The notes under the pieces: model-generated
The model's input: only the letters and a program-made list of their open reading frames with translations
What the model was told of the DNA's origin: nothing
The model's database searches: none
Source: Cheiracanthium punctorium
Taxonomy: Eukaryota; Arthropoda; Arachnida; Araneae; Cheiracanthiidae
DNA: 64,000 bases
Reading direction: 5' to 3'
Assembly (NCBI GenBank): GCA_038373885.1
Contig: JAWZYV010016535.1
Span: forward strand, 186,001-250,000
Made by a program: the position numbers and the translations under genes
Shown here: in pieces, positions 46,985 to 58,041 of the stretch
Position numbering within the stretch: the stretch's first letter is position 1
Layout of the letters: the number at the start of each line of letters is the position of its first letter

Positions 46985-47070
46985 TTTGAAAGTTGGATGC
47001 ATTTACACGTTTTGATATCTTCTGAATTCATTTATGCTATTTTTACGGTGATACAAGTATGTAAATGTGT
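46985..47070 (+). repeat. Dispersed phrase shared with 58.9 kb
   Basis: GAATTCATTTATGCTATTTT, then TACGGTGATACAAG and TATGTAAATGTG, matches 58925-58980 (GGAATTCATGTATGCTCTTT, then TTACGGTGATGGACGCATG). Confidence 0.6.
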
Positions 47071-47129
47071 TAACCCATTCCGGCAAGCGAGGACAAAAGT
47101 GCTGATGCACACTTTCTAACCGAGGACCT

Positions 47130-47338
47130 CTAACAAACCGAGGACCTCCTCGGTTTGAAGCAATGAAAATTTCAACACATATCGGGATCTTAGGGTGTAA
47201 TTATATATGCAGATCAAATTTCTATGATTCTTTTACTGTCCCCGGTTTTAGGTTTTAATCTACATTATCTGTTTATGGTATTTACAGACGCGCAAGGAAA
47301 TTATCTGCTACGTGTATAACAGGTCCTCGGTTTGTTAG
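47130..47338. mobile_element. 209-bp MITE, TIR CTAACAAACCGAGGACCT
   Basis: The ends CTAACAAACCGAGGACCT and AGGTCCTCGGTTTGTTAG are perfect inverse copies over 18 bp. If the TA near each tip is the target duplication, the tip proper is ACAAACCGAGG and a Tc1/mariner-type MITE is likely. A partial copy of the tip (CTAACCGAGGACCTC) stands just to its left at 47115-47130. No coding. Confidence 0.8.
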
Positions 47339-47772
47339 TGAAAATACATATTTCTAGAGGGGAGGAAGAAAGGGGAAATTTGTGCAATGGAATGGGGGGG
47401 GGGTGCTACTACGCCAAGTAAAATAGTAAAGACGCTACTACTGGAGGTGTGACTGACTGTAAAACCGGGGCTGAACACTAAAAAGGAAAAGCTTTGAGTC
47501 ATTATTTGAACTTGTAGCAAGGCACTTTAAAATGAAAGCTAGTTTCCCAGATATGAATAAGAAAATAATTTTAATTGATGCGTTTATCCAAACTAAATTA
47601 ATTTGTAGACTTTAAGAACATATTTTTTTTATATTTTAAAAATAAAGTCGCTTAGCTGAAATAATAAAGAATACAAAATATTAGTTTTATGCTCAAAGGA
47701 AATTGCCTTTTTTAAAAGTACTTCAGTGCAATTGAACTTTGAGTAATATAGTAATATTGTATTTAAAATACT
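47339..47772. other. Noncoding DNA with a G10 run
   Basis: A run of ten G lies at 47394-47403. Nothing else is recognised. Confidence 0.45.
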
Positions 47773-48012
47773 GCGTAGCCCCATGGTGCAACAGTTAGCA
47801 CAAAAATGTGCTGCCCTGCCACAGGTTCGGAGTTCGATTTCCGGACTGGGCAAGATTCACTCAGTCTTTCATCCCTTGTATGGGTTAATAAAATGAGGAC
47901 CAAGCTTGCTTGGGAGTTAAACATTGGTGGCTAAGCACCATTCGAAACTCCATATCGAAGGCGCGGTTGGGCAGAGCTGGCCTTGACCCCGCAGTGGGCT
48001 GTTGCACCAATG
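47773..48012 (+). mobile_element. tRNA-derived SINE
   Basis: A-box TGGTGCAACAGTTAGCA (47784-47800) and B-box GGTTCGGAGTTCGATTTCC (47824-47842) have tRNA-like spacing (about 40 bp). They are followed by an unrelated body (TCATCCCTTGTATGGGTTAA, GGCTAAGCACCATTCGAAAC) to about 48012. The GC-rich body stands out from its AT-rich surroundings. No poly(A) tail or target duplication is clear; the end TGCACCAATG partly mirrors GGTGCAACAG in the head. Another tRNA-like module is at 16808, with a different sequence. Confidence 0.75.
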
Positions 48013-48186
48013 TTTAACTTAAAATATTGTAATTATATTGTAAGGTAATCAAGACTTATTTTGCTTTGATAATGGAATCTAAAAGAAACTATTAAAACTA
48101 GTAAGAATTAGCCAAACTCTACAGTGATGAAATTTACAAATTAGTATCAACACTTGAAAGTTAGTATCAACACTTTTTAAACAAGA

Positions 48187-48965
48187 CTAGCTTCTTACCC
48201 GTTCTCCGCATGGTAGGAAACGAATATTTTACTTACACATAATTCGAATTAAACCCAGTAATGCGGAATCTCAAAACCTGAAAAAAATACTTGAATCGTC
48301 ACTAAAAGTTGACGTCATGAGCGCAAATCTGAAATGATTGCAACCTGATGACACAAAAACTTTGTCAGTGTCACTGGCGATCAAAAAAGATCTATACGGT
48401 ATGCAGATGAAACTTCTCTCTTTCGAAAAATGCCTGATTTCTACATCATATAATTTTGTTTTTTAGGATTAATTATAGCATTTAATATATACCACATGAA
48501 TAAATTACATGATGTTGACAACTATTTTATTTTATCTTGCATTTCCTAAAGCATGGACCGTACCCAGAGTAGGACGCATGGACCGTTCATGGGCCGTACC
48601 CAGAAAAACATTTCGGGGCCGGGGAGACCAAAAGATAAAAAAGGCCCAATTTTTCACAAAAAAGCTCCATTATTGTTGTTTTGTTAACATGCATTAGCGC
48701 AGTTATTTTGCAGATGACTTTATTGAATTTCACCTAAATTAACAAAACCTACATGGAATAATAGATGCACCACGTACGTTATAATCCAAAATTGCACACA
48801 GTTTTCGTGAAAATCAAGTCACATTTCAAATGAAAACATTTGTGACGAAACTTCTGCGATAAAGTTTATCACCTTTACTAAACTCTTAATGCAGTAACTT
48901 GTTACATAAAACTTGTTACATAAAACTGACGTTGGTCTCACTGGCATTTCGCACTAAATAAATAA
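48187..48965 (+). mobile_element. Dispersed repeat, family B, copy 1 (interrupted)
   Basis: It starts CTAGCTTCTTACCCGTTCTC after ACAAGA. Blocks shared with 51983-52349 and 62085-62757 include ATAATTCGAATT, GGAATCTCAAAA or variants, GTCAGTGTCACTGGCGATCA, TTTCTACATCATA, ACATGATGTTGACAACTATT and CGCAGTTATTTTGCAGATGA. A different repeat (48551-48693) is inserted between TTTTATCTTGCATTTCCT and ATGCATTAGCGCAG. Confidence 0.7.
48551..48693. repeat. Inserted repeat, GCCGTACCCAGAAAAA type, copy 1
   Basis: CGTACCCAGAAAAACATTTC, then GGGGCC, AAAAGATAAAAAAGGCCCAA and TTATTGTTGTTTTGTTAACA recur at 49822-49928. It interrupts the family-B copy, so it is the younger insertion. The first part has the phrase GCATGGACCGT duplicated. 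Confidence 0.75.
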
Positions 48966-48995
48966 CTAATTTCATGTTTTATTTTTAACAATTTA

Positions 48996-49323
48996 CAGTA
49001 GACCCCTTCCTAACACGGGTCAACAACACGAATTCGTAGAACACGGCGAAAATATTGTGATCGTTTTCGTGTAACACGTTAAAAGAGACTCGTACAGCAC
49101 GGTAAAATGAGACACATATTCTGATATTATGACGTTTTAGCTCCTGTAATTAACATAACTTTTGAATACCAACACCAAACATCATTGCATTTTTACGGAG
49201 CGCAAATAAGTTTTGCCGCGATTATTCCGCGCAGTCCGCACTCCAGGTGGAGTATAGCGCAGGATTCTACTGTTGTTGCACGGATTCCTTGAACGTATCT
49301 ACCGAGTTATAGGGAATCTACTG
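48996..49323. mobile_element. Pogo/Tigger-like MITE, 328 bp
   Basis: The left end, TA followed by CAGTAGACCCCTTCCTAACACGG, matches the inverted right end CAGTAGATTCCCTATAACTCGG. CAGTAGA..CC..TATAAC.CGG is the known style of pogo/Tigger ends, which use TA targets. The right flank reads TTG rather than TA, so the duplication is mutated or the edge is off. The right tip phrase TCTACTGTTGTTGCA also occurs 54 bp inside (49266), a small tandem duplication. Confidence 0.65.
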
Positions 49324-49520
49324 TTGTTGCATAGTGTCAAATTCAAAAGAAAATTCTGGGTTGCCGTATTTAGTAATATTTCAGCTCACCTTGGTGGCAA
49401 ATATCCGAACTGTATCAAAAGTAAACTTTACAAAATTTTTAATTCTGTATAACCCTCGAAACAACTTCGGTGTTTACCATCTACGACGGTTTTTCATGAC
49501 GTGACAACTTATGCTTGCGT
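49324..49520. other. Noncoding DNA between two MITEs
   Basis: Nothing recognised. Confidence 0.4.
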
Positions 49521-49688
49521 GCAGTGGCGTAGCCAAGGAGGAGATAGGGGGTCACAACCCCCATGAGGAGTTTTTTGCCATACAAAATGTATATTCTTCA
49601 CTCCCTTATCACACATGCGTGTACAGACATATATGTGAGCTGCAGTAGTCGTAACACCCCCATGAAAAATTTATGGCTACGTCACTGC
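49521..49688. mobile_element. 168-bp foldback element, GCAGTGGCGTAGCCA ends
   Basis: The left GCAGTGGCGTAGCCA and right TGGCTACGTCACTGC are inverse with one mismatch. The interior has two copies of a GTCACAACCCCCATGA / GTCGTAACACCCCCATGA phrase. GTGGCGTAGCCA tips are widespread in arthropod genomes, as I recall. No coding. Confidence 0.75.
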
Positions 49689-49816
49689 TAGCGCATAATT
49701 GATCATTTTTCTTTTCATGTACCAGTGATCAATATACTTCAGGATGAGAATCTCCATTAAAAAAAAAAGGGGTCTAAATCTGACCCCAGAAAACTCTGAT
49801 TAACACAGTGGGTTAC

Positions 49817-49983
49817 CATGCGCCGTACCCAGAAAAAAAATTCGGGGCGGAAGGGGGGGGGGGAACCAAAAGATAAAAAAGGCCCAATTTTTCACAAAAA
49901 AGCTTCATTATTGTTGTTTTGTTAACAAAATTTTAGATTTCGGGGGGAACGGACCCCTGGTCCCCCCCCGGGTAACGGCCTTG
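49817..49983. mobile_element. GCCGTACCCAG foldback element, copy 2
   Basis: The left tip CGCCGTACCCAG and the inverted right tip GGCCGTTACCCGG match with a one-base gap, followed by a TTCGGGG / TTCCCCCCG block. It holds the same AAAAGATAAAAAAGGCCCAA core as the insertion at 48551-48693. Copy 1 lacks the right half. Confidence 0.65.
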
Positions 49984-51002
49984 GGGGTTACACAAATACG
50001 CGCCGGAAATACGCTCTTGTTTATGTCCGGAGGAGCATGTACATTAGTCCTTATGTGCTGCTCCGGATAATCTGCCAGCAAGGCAGCAAAAATTGACATA
50101 AAAATGGCATCCACACGCGAAGGAAATAAAATTAAAGGTATGTAGAATTGCATGAGAACTTCGATTATTTTTAAAGTGCAAGTCTCTTACAGTTTGTATT
50201 TGTTTCACATTTGATGCGTTTTCACTTTTACGAGTCTTAAAAGCTGTAGAAATGAGTGGTTTCACTTAATTGTTAAATTTAACAACTTAAGTGGCAACAA
50301 TGGATTCCGTTGCTACGGAAACTATACCAATGTTAAAAATAGAACATGAAAAGAGTTACTTTGCTAGACCTGCCATATTGGCGTCATTAACGCCACCAGT
50401 CGATGTCAAATAGCTCAAATCACAAATTAAACTTGACACTAAAGGCAATTCGCAATACTCTGTTTGGCGGAATTTAAAAAACAAATATCTATGCATACGC
50501 TAGTGACATGGGCTCATCTCAATTGTGGAATGGAATTAACCCATTGGTCCTGGATATTTTTGCGACTTTCTTCGATTTTTGCTAACACCAGCAGTAATTG
50601 ATAAATTTCTGATGTCAACTTTTTGAACAAGGGATGATTTCATTTGAAATCATTATGTATAAAAATTTAAATGTCAACATCCTACTTGGCCATATTAAAA
50701 TATTTTGTGGAATTGAGGTTCAATACTCGCGAATAAAGGCTAGGAAAAATAAATAACGTTTTCGACTGATAGCGAAAATGCCGTCCCAAAAAAGGGACGC
50801 TAGGCATAAATGGGTTAATAATACGAACAGAGTTGCACTACATTTGAATATTTTTCGCCTACTTTGCTAAGAAATATACTAAAGTAGGAATCATAGATTT
50901 CAATTCGTAAAACAAAAAATATATTACACAGTATTAATTACACCAGAAATTTAGCGCTGCTTTAACATATAAGAATCAATTATTTATTACATGTAAGTAC
51001 TT
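49984..51002. other. Noncoding DNA, nothing assigned
   Basis: Two small minus frames (49908-50153, 50044-50265) have no domain. No repeat ends are recognised. Confidence 0.4.
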
Positions 51003-51978
51003 CAATCGCCAAAATGCCAACATACACCATTTTGCGAGATTTTTTTGTTTTCAGGGAATCATTCGAAGGTTTGACCTAACAGCAATCAAAATGGGAAATA
51101 GTTATCTATGATTTATATAGTTCGCACGCCAAAATTTAATTCAGACATCTAATTGATTAGTAGCAGTTATTTAAATTATTAACTATAACGGGTTTTAATC
51201 ACCGTTAACTACCATGTACAAAATGCGAGAATTTCAATTTTCTGAAATTAGGCGGAAATCCTCTAACTTAAATCAGTTTACTTAATTTGGTGAAAATTCT
51301 GAAGATAGATTGTTTAAAATCGCCTTAATAACTTCATTATTTCTGTATGAAAAATTGAAGTATAGCTCCGTATTCTATTAAAACCTATACTTGTTATTAA
51401 AAATGCTATTTCGCTACACTCTCAGTAAGTTGCGCCAATCCCAAAACTGTGCAAATCGGTAGAACCTACTACATTCTCAAAATCGCCAAATCAGCCATTT
51501 TTTCCCTCCAAACTCAAAAATATACATTTAGTCTCGGAAATCTCCCAATCCCTTATTCTTTTACACATAAAAAAAAACATTGAATTCCTGCTATGATTTC
51601 ACATGCACGCAATACTTTAATTAAAAATAATTTTGTAAATATTCTAAACATAAAAAAAATCATTATTCTTTTATTTTTACTGCAGGAGTCTAAATAATTT
51701 AATAAAATAGCCAAACATGGCAACCTCGATGCTCATTTCTCACATTTTTGACTACAGGGGTTACAGTCGCGTAATTACGGAGATAAAAAATTAGCGTTTT
51801 TCACGGTTTTTTTATCAATATCTCCTAAACTAATTCGAATTTCGGAATTTAAATTAGCGGAGGTTCTTTCTCGGAATTTGTCGAATCCGTGGACACCTCG
51901 ATCGAAATGAAACTCCCTGCCGTTTCGGAGGAGATAATGTTACAGACAGACAGACGCGCACAGATTTTAATAGTATAG
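51003..51978 (+). repeat. Dispersed repeat, family D, copy 2, with 3' tail
   Basis: Matches 36440-37200 in order (CGCCAAAATGCCAACATACA, TTTTGCGAG, AATCATTCGAAGG, TTCTGAAATTAGGCGGAAAT, ACATGGCAACCTCGAT). It continues with GTAATTACGGAGATAAAAAA, CTGCCGTTTCGGAGGAGATA, an ACAGACAGACAGACGCGCAC run and TTTTAATAGTATAGA. That tail is followed at once by a new start phrase at 51983, so two units stand head to tail. Confidence 0.75.
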
Positions 51979-51982
51979 ACTA

Positions 51983-52349
51983 GCTGCGTGCCCGTTCTCC
52001 GCACGGCAGGGAACGAAAATATTTCTTACATGTATAATTCGAATTGATTCCAATGGTTTGGAATCTAAAAATAAACAAAATGACTTGACTCTTGGCGTAA
52101 AACTACTCATTAGTTATTCGTAAAGTAAGTATAAGTACTGACCTGTGACCATTGTTAATATCATGACGGAAAAAACTGTGTCGGTGTCATTCACGATCAG
52201 AAAAGAAAAAAGCGTTACGGTTTGCAGTGAAAATTCCTAATTTTCAAAATGTCTCATTTCTGCATCATACTCTTTTTTAGATTTAAGTTATGCCATTAAT
52301 ACCTTAGATACTACATGATGTGGAGAACCGTTTTATTTTATAATTAAAT
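51983..52349 (+). mobile_element. Dispersed repeat, family B, copy 2
   Basis: Starts CTAGCTGCGTGCCCGTTCTC and shares AATTCGAATTG, GTCGGTGTCATTCACGATCA, TTTCTGCATCATACT and ACATGATGTGGAGAACCG with the copies at 48187 and 62085. It is the head-to-tail neighbour of the family-D unit. Confidence 0.75.
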
Positions 52350-53815
52350 AGTTGTGTACCCGCTCTTCGCAAAGCAAGAGGAGAAAATTTTCCTAAAATG
52401 TGACCATAACTACTTGTGACAAAACAGAATCTCCAAGAAAAAAAAAGTTCAGATACTGTGTTTTCTGTGGAAACTACCGCGGGATATATTAACGCGACTT
52501 AAAATTATTTAATGTTTAGTTAGCTGTGATGTAAGACGGCTGTTGAAAAACGAATAGAAACGAATAGTTTCACGAAGTATTTATTAATGCAGTATATTGT
52601 GCTTTGATCAATATTGCCCTAGCATATCTACTAACTATTACTTATACTTTCTTTTACTGATACCAATATATTTTCGTTTTTCCATCTTTAATGCTTAATT
52701 TAAAGAAACGGTTTAGATATTTGCTACGAATGTAGTCTTTTATTGTTTGGCGATTCTTTGCAATTTACGCATTAGCATAAACGATAATCGTTTCACTTTA
52801 TCGTTGCCATTAAAACAGCTTTCCATACATTTTTATGCACAATTCTTGTCAGATTGACGTATTTAGCTCCGCAAAATATTTCTTGCAATTCGAAAATGTG
52901 TCCCGTTTAAAAACTCAATCGAAAATAATGCTGGGTAATTCATTGTTTAAAAAACAGCATTCATTTCTTTTTCTGGCAACGTAATATAAAACATGGAATT
53001 ATTTCGTAGGTGCGTGTGACTCCATTATTCTGATTGAGTTTCGAAAGGGGTTTTAAACTCGTTACACGAAAATGATGTAGATTTCGCATGCGAAAATTCA
53101 GTTATTTTAAAGTAATTTTATTTATTTTTTTCAACTGGCAATTTTATTCATTGTTACTGTTCCCAAGACAACCATAGCGGAAGATATCATACCGAAATCT
53201 TGAAGCAGCTTTTTTTGAAATAAAAATCCTTCTTTACATAAAAATTCGTAAAAAATCTCCTAATTTATATTTTTCCTCCGTTCTTCTTTTAAAAGTGGGC
53301 GAATTGTATGCTCCGTCTTTAGCCACAATATAAAAAAGTTATGACGGATAGAATTAAAGATGCAACGGTTTTAAAATTATTTTACGCAAACTTCGTCAAA
53401 AGAGAAATTATTTTTAAAAATTCCCCAAAAATCGGCAAAATATGTTACATAGTCAAAACAAACTGTTTTCGAAAGAAAATTTTCTCCTCTGTCCGATGAT
53501 GCAAACATCGTTTTACTGCGAGTGCAATGACCGGTGTTATTACATATTATGCAAGAAAAATCGCTAAAAATCGGACAAAACATAAAATAAAACCTTTTCT
53601 AATTCGAATTTCGAAAAAATCGCTCCGAGGCGTGTTAGGATCTATCCTAGTGAAGCCGTATGCAAAATTCGGTAGGTCTGCGACCAACCGTCTCGTCGCA
53701 ATGCGATCGAGCGACGGGCGCAAAAAGATTGGTGGTCACAAACCTACCTACAAACCTAGCTACATACAATGTTTACTCTCGGATTTTATTATATATAAGA
53801 TAAGATAAGATAAGA
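52350..53815 (+). mobile_element. 1.47-kb repeat unit with (AGATA)n tail
   Basis: Starts GTTGTGTACCCGCTCTTCGC and contains the family-C block (52440-52740). It ends with a GC-richer stretch (53620-53760) holding CGAGGCGTGTTAGGATCTAT and TTCGGTAGGTCTGCGACC, then a TATATAAGATAAGATAAGAT tail. A constant 5' phrase and a simple-sequence 3' tail fit a truncated or nonautonomous non-LTR-type element. A 93-codon frame at 53527-53808 has no recognised domain. Confidence 0.55.
53796..53815. repeat. (AGATA)n microsatellite tail
   Basis: Four AGATA units at the end of the repeat unit, as in the simple-sequence tails of some LINEs. Confidence 0.85.
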
Positions 53816-54374
53816 GAAATCAAATGTAAAGCATCTGAAACACATTCAAATGTTGTCATAATCATCTCATGTTTATTTATATTTTAAAATAAAGTATCAC
53901 ACACAATAAAAGCTGATATTAATCTATTTCGTATGTGATGAGCCTATTTTAATTAGTTTTAGGTGTACAGGAAATTAATATCATTTTTTCGTATTAATTT
54001 CAAGCAAATAAATTTTCCACACGTTTCTAATTACAAGTTAGGTGATCCTAAACATAGGATTTGCATTAATTACATCTGAAAACAGGAATTTTACTGATAA
54101 GATTTTTTTTTTCAAGAAATATGTGAAAATGGGTAGGGTGGCTGTTTACCTCACTTGGAGAACGGCATTTAAAATGATTTTAAATTAACTTTTATTCATT
54201 CGTGAATGTTGCAATTTACAGCAAGAATTTTATCGATATCTTTCTTTCCCCTTTGAGATAAAGAACATTTTGACCACATAATTCCCATGGGTTACGAATT
54301 CCCAGCATTTTTTTTTTCACATCTATAATCGAAATTACTAATCCTTTTCACCCATCAGCCTAATAACTTCTACC
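53816..54374. other. AT-rich DNA, nothing recognised
   Basis: No exon, RNA gene or repeat end seen. Confidence 0.45.
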
Positions 54375-54988
54375 GAGAAATCTTCAAAATATTAGTAATA
54401 ATCATTTCAATTTCTTCCTTGAATCTATCCTTAGGGACACCCAAAAGTATAAGTTTCTGGATTGCGGATTTTGTTTACCTTATTATGCATTTGTTTCTTA
54501 TTTGCTCCAAGTCTAATAGTGTTTTATATATTACATTAGTCTCCAACTTACTAGACGTCTTCACAATACATTTGTTTGTCATTTCCTGCCTTTGCGCATT
54601 CTGCAATTATGGTGTTTCTAACAGACATAGAATCTTCTGTTGGTTCCTTCCATAAAACTATAAACATACAATTAGTTGAATCCTTTACTTCCTCTAGTTT
54701 ATCCTGTTGTTCTTATGTTTTCCATTTATCAAATTTCTGCTTTCTTTTCAAATTTTCCAATTCGAGAACAACCTCGTTATTTGTTCTGGTCATTACCATC
54801 GCTACAGCAAATATTTCTTGCATCATTCGGTTAAACTCCTCTGATACCTCGACAGTGAATGTTCTCCTATACTTCTTCCATTCATTTATCTGTTCATTAA
54901 TGTTCACTCTGTACTCATTCAGTACCGGCGTGACAACCTTCTGATTCAGTTTACTGTCTAATGCTATATTCATATGTTTGTGTGCCAC
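54375..54988 (-). pseudogene. Possible LINE ORF1-like coiled-coil remnant
   Basis: The minus frame 54988-54713 (91 codons) is rich in Glu, Lys, Asn and Val in a heptad-like pattern (NEQINEWKKYRRTFTVEVSE, ELENLKRKQKFDKW), so a coiled coil is likely. Beyond its stop, other frames continue in protein-like pieces: DKLEEVKDSTNCMFIVLWKE and then KLILLGVPKDRFKEEIEMII TNILK at about 54459-54380. A long coiled coil followed by ...LLGV..DRFKEEIE.II..IL.. recalls the ORF1-like proteins of some arthropod non-LTR retrotransposons. The frame breaks mark it as dead. No reverse-transcriptase follows downstream on the minus strand. The class is an inference from pattern. Confidence 0.4.
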
Positions 54989-57695
54989 TTTTTAAATACT
55001 ATTTCATTCTGATATTCCCGTATTTCACATTTTTAAACAATAAATTTAAATAATTCATACTACACCATTAAATGTTATCCATCACGAACACAGCAAACTC
55101 AAACTTCCACGATTTTTACCTCTTTAAGTAAATCAGTCAGTACTCAAACCTTTCTTGGTTTTCATCCAGTAAACTGATCTGAACCTCAATTTTCAGCAAC
55201 TTCGAATTCCCATACGCCTATTATAGCAACACAGTAAACAACCCCAAACCTTGATTTCCAGTCAGTACACAAGCCTTATCGTCTAGTTTTAGCACTTCTA
55301 AGTCTCCACTAATCCTATTTCTGATAACCGAGGTTAAGCAGTCAATAATCCTATTTACCATTTGACACAATAAACTGAACTTCCTGTTATCCTTCCTCTA
55401 TCAGTATCACAGTCGAAACTCGAACCAGAACCCTAATTTTCAAATTCTCCAATTTTCTACCAATCCCTTCATCATCAGTAGCTATTGATGTATTCCTTTG
55501 TTGAAACAATACTAAACAACTAACCACAATTTCGCAGTTTTCATTTATATTAAGTTACACATTTACAATAATACCAACAGTTCCGAATTCAACTTACTGC
55601 ACTCTCAATATTATTTCATTTACAGTGTAAGTTACCAACAATTTACCACATATTCATTACAACTTTCATATTCAATTAATTCATCAAAAACTCATTCTGG
55701 TACAACAACCTATTCAAAAATAAGAAAATGTGGAACCAGGATGGAGCTAGGAACTCACCTCTAACAAAATATTTAAATGAAAAACAAACTGCAGGATTTT
55801 AAAATATTAATGTATTCAAAACAAACTAGATAATCACAATATATTTAGTCTGTCATCCCTTATTTTTTACACATCCAAAAGCTTTTACTCAAATAAGCAG
55901 TATTTTTCATAAAATTAAGCTTTTTATTTTTCAGAACGGCAAAATTGTACGCAACAGTATATTTCCTTTAATCTCTAATTTTGCATAATTTTATGATATT
56001 TAATTAAATTTTTTACATTCATCTTTTTTATTTTACTATTTAGCAGGATAATGTACTATTAGATATGTAATTACAGCTGTATTCACTGTTTCTAAGCACT
56101 TTTATGGGAATTCTAAGTTCTATCCAGAGACTGGATTGTATTAGAAGATATACACTATACAAATTTAATACTCATTTCCAACAAAGACAGATTCTTGAGT
56201 TAGAGATGAGTGGATTGCTTGGAAATATTACATAACATACGGTCGGTTATATTGCTGCTGTTGATGTTATTCTAACTGCTGTGTCTTTGTACATTTAGAC
56301 AATAACAACAACAAAAAAATATTAAAGAACATCTTGCATTTTGCTGGTCATTCGCTGTGCCCCATTAAAACGACAACTTCACGAAGAACACAGCGATTAT
56401 CCACTAACCGCTGACGATCCACTGGATCATAATTACGAAGAATAATTTGTCTCCATATGCAGAAAAATGCTGCAAAAATAAAATAGAGCCTTTTACCGTA
56501 CGGTTGTAACTTTTTTCCGCCTTCACTTTAACAATTTCACTTGTGCTAACTTTCGCTTATTGATAGATCGTATCACGAATTTCGATTCATATCCAAGTAA
56601 AAAGATTGACCTACCAATGGCTGGTATCAGAGAGTTCGTACGCTCGAAATTTTTCAAAACGTTTAGTTCCAAGAATGTCCTATAGGCGGCGCTTTGAATT
56701 AGTATTCAGCTCCAGAAATAACTTTAATTAGTTAATGTTCAAAAGCTATTGAAAAAACTGTTGAAATTGTTTGTAAGTTCCGAGTTAGTAATTTCCATTT
56801 TTAAATTTGTTGGTTTTCCATTCAAAGGGAGATCTCGTGGATATATTTTGAACTTTTTTTAAAAATTCTTTTAGCATTTTATCTATCATGCCGAATTTGG
56901 TTACAATGCGTTCATCCGTTTCAGCTGTAGAGCCCTGTTTATAGGGAGGTTTAATTATAACCACACTGCAGATTCGAAAAGTTTACACGCCATAGAGGAG
57001 AAAAAAAGTTCATAAACAATTCTTAAAAAAAGAAAAACAGGATCTACCAGGTACGTAGTCAAAAGAAGATTTCAAGGAAGACCCAAAAAGTGTCAAAGAT
57101 TACTATTTCTCACAAAAAGTCTTGTTTTTGACACCCAGTTAATAAAAATCCACATTTCGGAAGGAGCACTGTCTTCTTCCGCTGAGCCCCTGACTGCGTG
57201 TTTGTGTTCTATCCAAGATGTCTCATGATAAAGTTTCGAATTTTAGTGCGATCATTCAATCGTGATCCGCCATTTAAAAGCGGCCGTTCTTAAAATTCAA
57301 TTTTACGCTGCAAATTCCAGCCTATCAGACGTTGTCGTGAATGATAGTGTAATCATATCAGGTAAGCAAAATGCATCGACGTTAAAATTTAAAAAACAAA
57401 AGTTTGTAAAAAAAGACATAAATTAAGTTTTCTTCTGATTTATAACCAAGCCCATTCGGCTTCTCAAAGCAGGAAGGAATAAAATAGACAATGGCAGAAG
57501 TTATTAGAAGAATTTTGAAAAAAAAAATATGTCCACTGTTATAGATGTTTAAATCGATAATTTTCTGTTTTTTTCTTTGTTTTTTTCTGTGATTTTGTAG
57601 TCGCCTATGCCTTCTTCCTAACCGAGGAGAGGTCCCAGATCTTTCATGTAAAAGAGCGATAAGCGAAATAAAGCGACTCATATAGGGATTATCAC
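54989..57695. other. Noncoding DNA, nothing assigned
   Basis: 2.7 kb with no supported exon. The strand composition of 55000-55800 is noticeably C-rich and T-rich on the plus strand, which continues the bias of the neighbouring minus-strand remnant. It could therefore be a non-coding part of the same element. Confidence 0.4.
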
Positions 57696-57703
57696 CCTAG
57701 TGC

Positions 57704-58033
57704 AGGGGTTCTCAACCTTTTAACGTCACGCCCCTCCCCAACAAAGGCTAACTTACGGTGGCGCCCCCCCCCTCCCACATTTTTCAGCATACATTCAGTT
57801 TTTTAGTCTTTAACAATGATCATTTAGTCGAATTTCCTCTAAAATAATGTTATCAGGAAAGTTTGAATGCGCATTTTAAGCGAATATGGATATATTTTTG
57901 AGTAAAAATGAGAATAAATAAGATGCGTCTTTTTAAATCATGCATCACTACTTGTTCGTTGGTTTTTCTTCTGCCCCCTGCAAACGCTCTGCGCCCCCCT
58001 TGAGGGGCGCGCCCCATAGGTTGAGAAACCCTG
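57704..58033. mobile_element. 330-bp hAT-type MITE with 8-bp target duplication
   Basis: The left end CAGGGGTTCTCAACCTTTTA and the inverted right end CAGGGTTTCTCAACCTATGG match over 15 of 16 bp, and both run into GC-rich GCGCCCCCC tracts. CAGGGGT..(T)CAACC tips are typical of hAT elements. The flanks CCCTAGTG (57696-57703) and CTCTAGTG (58034-58041) form an 8-bp duplication with one mismatch, as expected for hAT. The AT-rich interior has no coding. Confidence 0.85.
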
Positions 58034-58041
58034 CTCTAGTG

